Assembly: GCA_044870185.1 (NCBI GenBank)
Contig: JBIOYL010000160.1
Coordinates: 1 to 5,779 of the forward strand
Source: JBIOYL01 sp044870185
Lineage (GTDB): Bacteria > Actinomycetota > CALGFH01
Length of the DNA: 5,779 nt
Direction: 5' to 3'
Within the stretch, counting starts at the first letter, position 1. Each line of letters opens with the position of its first letter. A program made the position numbers and the translations under genes. Below are positions 5,705-5,779 of this stretch, piece by piece. The notes under the pieces were generated by a model. The model searched no databases and was not told the origin of the DNA. It saw nothing but the letters and a program-made list of their open reading frames with translations.

Positions 5705-5779
5705 GAACCTTGGACGGCCGTTTTGAGGCCCTGACCCGGCGCGTGATAGGTTCCCGTGAGCAAGTGTGCACGCATGCAT

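Noticed and set aside
5705..5753. GAACCT/AGGTTC inverted repeat upstream of the integrase promoter
   Set aside because: It is only 6 bp with a 37-bp gap, which is not distinguishable from chance.

Overview
The window looks like chromosomal or mobile-element DNA from a high-GC actinobacterium, probably a filamentous one. Base composition and codon use are strongly GC-rich almost throughout. One gene belongs to the deazaflavin (F420) nitroreductase family, which is concentrated in Actinobacteria, and the integrase gene appears to have a leaderless promoter, also common in that phylum. No species can be named from the sequence alone.

Left part (about 1-2748): a divergent drug-resistance-type locus. 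A TetR-family repressor gene on the plus strand and a 14-TM DHA2-type MFS exporter gene on the minus strand share a short AT-rich intergenic region. That region carries a near-perfect 21-bp palindrome at 2037-2057, a good operator candidate. The exporter gene overlaps by 8 bp the start of a Ddn-like F420-dependent nitroreductase gene, so the two probably form one transcriptional unit. The nitroreductase gene has a single-base frameshift at about 282-283 and would not yield a normal protein as read. The simplest model is repressor plus exporter plus modifying enzyme responding to a toxic small molecule; the ligand is unknown.

Middle (about 2725-4174): an insertion sequence of about 1.45 kb carrying one intact 440-residue DDE transposase of the IS4 superfamily (IS701-like). 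Imperfect terminal inverted repeats (TCGTATGCTGTC / TCGTATCCTGGC, 10 of 12) put the left end inside the last codons of tetR, so the repressor's last seven residues and stop codon would come from the IS.

Right part (4175-5779): first a lower-GC stretch with a possible hypothetical gene whose reading frame begins at a GTGA overlap with the transposase stop and crosses the IS end. Next comes a non-coding segment with a perfect 12-bp inverted repeat (4556-4567 / 4639-4650). Last is a complete XerC/D-like tyrosine recombinase gene on the minus strand, with a TTAAAC-17-TATACT promoter that places transcription start at or near its ATG.

The right part reads as accessory DNA: an IS, a low-GC orphan frame and a lone integrase beside an otherwise ordinary regulator/efflux locus. 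I see no CRISPR array, rRNA or tRNA, and no convincing new defence system. The most informative points are the operator layout, the IS-derived repressor tail, the frameshifted nitroreductase, and the inverted-repeat segment next to the integrase.
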